A stretch of 25,478 nucleotides of DNA from SKLM01 sp964450435 (lineage in GTDB: Bacteria; Chloroflexota; Anaerolineae; B4-G1), in NCBI GenBank assembly GCA_964450435.1, contig CAYVCX010000042.1, positions 1 through 25,478 on the forward strand, given 5' to 3'. Each line of letters starts with the position of its first letter. Positions within the stretch are counted from its first letter, which is position 1. Below the pieces are notes generated by a model. That model was not told where the DNA came from and did not search any database. It saw only the letters and a list, made by a program, of their open reading frames with translations. Below are positions 23,416 through 25,478 of this stretch, piece by piece. The translations under genes and the position numbers were made by a program.

Positions 23416-25478
23416 CTAAGACGGTTGATTGGCCCCGGCCAACGGCGTGACGGATCTCGTCCGGGGAAGGATGGTCGAAATGCCGTCGGAACAGGCGGAC
23501 GGCACCCCCCGGAATCGATGGTCGGCGTGGCTCGGACTCTGCACCAGACGACTGAGGTTCGGCTGCAAGGTGCAGGACACGTCACGCGCCACAGACGGTC
23601 GGTGTGAGCCGGGCCTACCCTGCGCCTTAACTTGATGCGTTTTGCCTGAGACGGCGTCGCGGCGTTCAGGCACGCCCTGCCAGGGAGAGGGGGCTGAACC
23701 GCGGCTCCAAAGGAGCCCGGTCGGGTCAAGGCTGGGCGACTGCGTATTCCTTACGGCCAGCGGCAGGTAGACACGATAGTCCTGCTCGGTGGTGAAGGTC
23801 CAGGCCAGCGGCGCATCGGCCAGCGGGTTTCCGGCCAGGTCGTCGGCTGCGGTGACGGTGACCGTGTACGGAGTCCCGGCGGCGAAGTCGAGGTGGGAGA
23901 GGGTGGCGACGGTGTCGCCTTCGCTCCAGGCCGCGGACCAGCCGCCGGGGTCGGGCTCCGCCGTGTAGGCGAGACTGCCCGTGTCCATGGACTCGCTGAA
24001 GGTGATGACCAGGGCCGCGTCGACCGCCACGTCGGTCGCCCCGGGGGCCGGCTGGCGGCCCACGATCTCCGGCAGAATCAGGTCACCGTCGTACTCGGTG
24101 GTGAAGGTCCAGGCCAGCGGGGCATCGGCCAGTGGGTTCCCGGCCAGGTCGTCGGCTGCGGTGACGGTGACCGTGTACGGAGTCCCGGGGGAGAAGTCGA
24201 GGTGGGAGAGGGTGGCGATGGTGTCGCCTTCGCTCCAGGCCGCGGACCAGCCGCCGGGGTCGGGCTCCGCCGTGTAGGCGAGACTGCCCGTGTCCATGGA
24301 CTCGCTGAAGGTGATGACCAGGGCCGCGTCGACCGCCACGTCGGTCGCCCCGGGGGCCGGCTGGCGGCCCACGATCTCCGGCAGAATCAGGTCACCGTCG
24401 TACTCGTCGGCGCCGATATCGAAGCCGTAATTGAGCGGGCGGGGGTCCCCATCGATGTCTGTGTCGACGTCAGTGACGACGCCGCGGTCGATGGCGTGCG
24501 AGCTTCGCGTCAGGTGGTAGCCGTCGGAGTCGAAGGCCGGATGGCCGTCGTAGGCGTGCTTCACCGTCACTTCCCCTTCACCGCTGGTCTTGTCGGTGTT
24601 ATCGTACCACAGCACGCCATCCAGACTGGCCGAGCTGCCGCCCTCGGCCAGGACGCCGGTGGTGTGCCCGGCGATGATGGCGTTGGTCATCGTCACCACG
24701 CTGGTATCCGCAAGGACGAGCGCAGCGCCGTTGCCGCCTTGGTTGTCGGCCCACGTCGTGTGGGTGAAGGCCACATCGGAGCCCCTGATGGAGAAAGCGC
24801 TGCCGCCCTGTCCCTCGGCCTGGTTGACCAGGTTCTCCAGGATGGCGTTGTTGACGAACGTGGGGCTGCTATCCAGGGTCAGGGATCCCCCGCCCTCCCA
24901 CGTCGCGTCATTCTCGCGAATCACGTTCGCGACGACTTCGCAACGGCTCCCCTCGCGCAGCATGATGCCGCCCCCGCGCCAGTCCGCGCTGTTGCTCTCG
25001 ATGGTGTTGCCGCTTATGAGAGCCTCGCTCTGGTCGGTGGTGATCCCGCTGCCCTCATTGCCCACGTTGTGGTGGATCCAGTTGCCGGTGAGGGTGGGGC
25101 TGCTGCCCAGGATGAAGACTCCCGCCCCCACCCATCGTACGGTGTTCTCGGCGATTTCGTTGTCGGTGAGGGTGGCGCCATCCGAGCCTGCGGCCTCGAT
25201 CTTGAGGCCGCCGCCGGACCCGGCGTCCACGCCGTTGTCGGCGCCGTTGCCACGGATGACATTGCTCGTCAGCGCGGCTGGGCTGTCGTGGAGGTAGAGC
25301 CCGCCGCCTTCCCGCTCGGCCTCGTTGCCGCGAATGGTGTTGTCGCTCACGGTGGCCGGGCTCGCATCCAGATAGAGACCAGCGCCATACTCTGCCGTGT
25401 TGGTGATGATGGTGTTGTCGGCGATGGTGGCCTCGCTTTCCAGCAGATGGATGCCCCCACCCAGCCCGGCATTGTTGT
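23416..25478 (-). CDS. Secreted right-handed beta-helix protein with two Big_5 domains (N-terminus outside window)
   Basis: The frame is open to the right edge, so the start, signal peptide and part of the helix are missing. About 340 visible residues form parallel beta-helix coils with repeating NTIRGN, NVIREN, NTIESN and GGGLYL turns, ending in the family's usual cap DIDGDPRPLNYGFDIGADEYD. Two Ig-like domains of 103 residues follow (LPEIVGRQPAPGATDVAVDA to PLAWTFTTE), of the SbsA/Big_5 kind found in surface proteins. Then comes DYRVYLPLAVRN, a terminal motif seen in many Chloroflexota exoproteins. The frame continues 109 codons past it (23416-23745) with an Arg, Ser and Pro-rich tail that looks like translated spacer, so the native stop may have been lost. 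Role: probably cell-surface or extracellular polysaccharide binding; no catalytic residues can be assigned. Confidence 0.85.
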   Translation of the reverse strand, partial: NNAGLGGGIHLLESEATIADNTIITNTAEYGAGLYLDASPATVSDNTIRGNEAEREGGGLYLHDSPAALTSNVIRGNGADNGVDAGSGGGLKIEAAGSDGATLTDNEIAENTVRWVGAGVFILGSSPTLTGNWIHHNVGNEGSGITTDQSEALISGNTIESNSADWRGGGIMLREGSRCEVVANVIRENDATWEGGGSLTLDSSPTFVNNAILENLVNQAEGQGGSAFSIRGSDVAFTHTTWADNQGGNGAALVLADTSVVTMTNAIIAGHTTGVLAEGGSSASLDGVLWYDNTDKTSGEGEVTVKHAYDGHPAFDSDGYHLTRSSHAIDRGVVTDVDTDIDGDPRPLNYGFDIGADEYDGDLILPEIVGRQPAPGATDVAVDAALVITFSESMDTGSLAYTAEPDPGGWSAAWSEGDTIATLSHLDFSPGTPYTVTVTAADDLAGNPLADAPLAWTFTTEYDGDLILPEIVGRQPAPGATDVAVDAALVITFSESMDTGSLAYTAEPDPGGWSAAWSEGDTVATLSHLDFAAGTPYTVTVTAADDLAGNPLADAPLAWTFTTEQDYRVYLPLAVRNTQSPSLDPTGLLWSRGSAPSPWQGVPERRDAVSGKTHQVKAQGRPGSHRPSVARDVSCTLQPNLSRLVQSPSHADHRFRGVPSACSDGISTILPRTRSVTPLAGANQPS
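23785..24093 (-). repeat. Tandem duplication unit 1 (309 bp, Big_5 domain)
   Basis: Matches 24094-24402 with about six substitutions and no indel. 309 bp equals 103 codons, so the reading frame is kept. This unit encodes the C-terminal Ig-like domain. Confidence 0.95.
24094..24402 (-). repeat. Tandem duplication unit 2 (309 bp, Big_5 domain)
   Basis: The adjacent copy of unit 1. At protein level the two differ only at Ile/Val in DTIATL/DTVATL and at Ser-Pro/Ala-Ala in LDFSPGT/LDFAAGT, so the duplication or gene conversion is recent. Such copies can also be collapsed or expanded by assembly. Confidence 0.95.

Overview
This is a GC-rich (roughly 60-65 % by eye) bacterial contig, probably metagenomic because it carries a 100-N scaffold gap. 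The gene content suggests an anaerobe, most likely of Chloroflexota (Anaerolineae-like). This placement is inferred from three things: oxygen-independent siroheme-type heme synthesis and an aldehyde:ferredoxin oxidoreductase; secreted proteins carrying the VYLPLxxRN-like motif; and degenerate ACGTGAAACGT / TTACGCATTACGC spacer repeats. It rests on pattern recognition, not on a phylogenetic marker.

Region 1 (174-8881, all +) is a compact heme operon: hemC, a cobA-hemD fusion, ahbC (nirJ-like), hemB, ahbD, an ahbA-ahbB fusion (nirDL-like) and hemL. Together these convert glutamate-1-semialdehyde to ALA, PBG, hydroxymethylbilane, uroporphyrinogen III and precorrin-2, and then siroheme to didecarboxysiroheme, Fe-coproporphyrin III and heme. 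Two steps are not encoded here: glutamyl-tRNA reductase (hemA) and the conversion of precorrin-2 to siroheme (dehydrogenase/ferrochelatase). They may lie upstream of the window. The gap inside hemC is an assembly artefact: 55 bp are repeated exactly on both sides, and collapsing them restores a normal 306-residue HemC.

Region 2 (about 8900-12340) holds a minus-strand family 2 glycosyltransferase, a secreted CAP-domain protein, and about 1 kb of spacer. The spacer contains a near-consensus promoter with no obvious gene behind it and one copy of a diverged repeat whose second copy lies about 11 kb downstream.

Region 3 (12340-20832, all +) is a putative aldehyde-oxidation module: aldo/keto reductase, tungsten-type aldehyde:ferredoxin oxidoreductase, acyl-CoA ligase, an SCP2-like carrier protein, a MoaD/ThiS-like sulfur carrier, a possible 32-residue peptide, and a membrane PAS-GAF-PAS histidine kinase with no response regulator beside it. 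The likely logic is aldehyde to acid to acyl-CoA, with electrons passed to ferredoxin. Two related short dyads precede the oxidoreductase.

Region 4 (21178-25478, minus strand) encodes a secreted C39-like cysteine peptidase and the C-terminal part of a large secreted beta-helix protein with two nearly identical Ig-like (Big_5) domains. Between them is a gene-poor spacer with the second copy of the diverged repeat and a perfect 15-bp inverted repeat. No tRNA, rRNA, CRISPR array or intact insertion sequence was seen.
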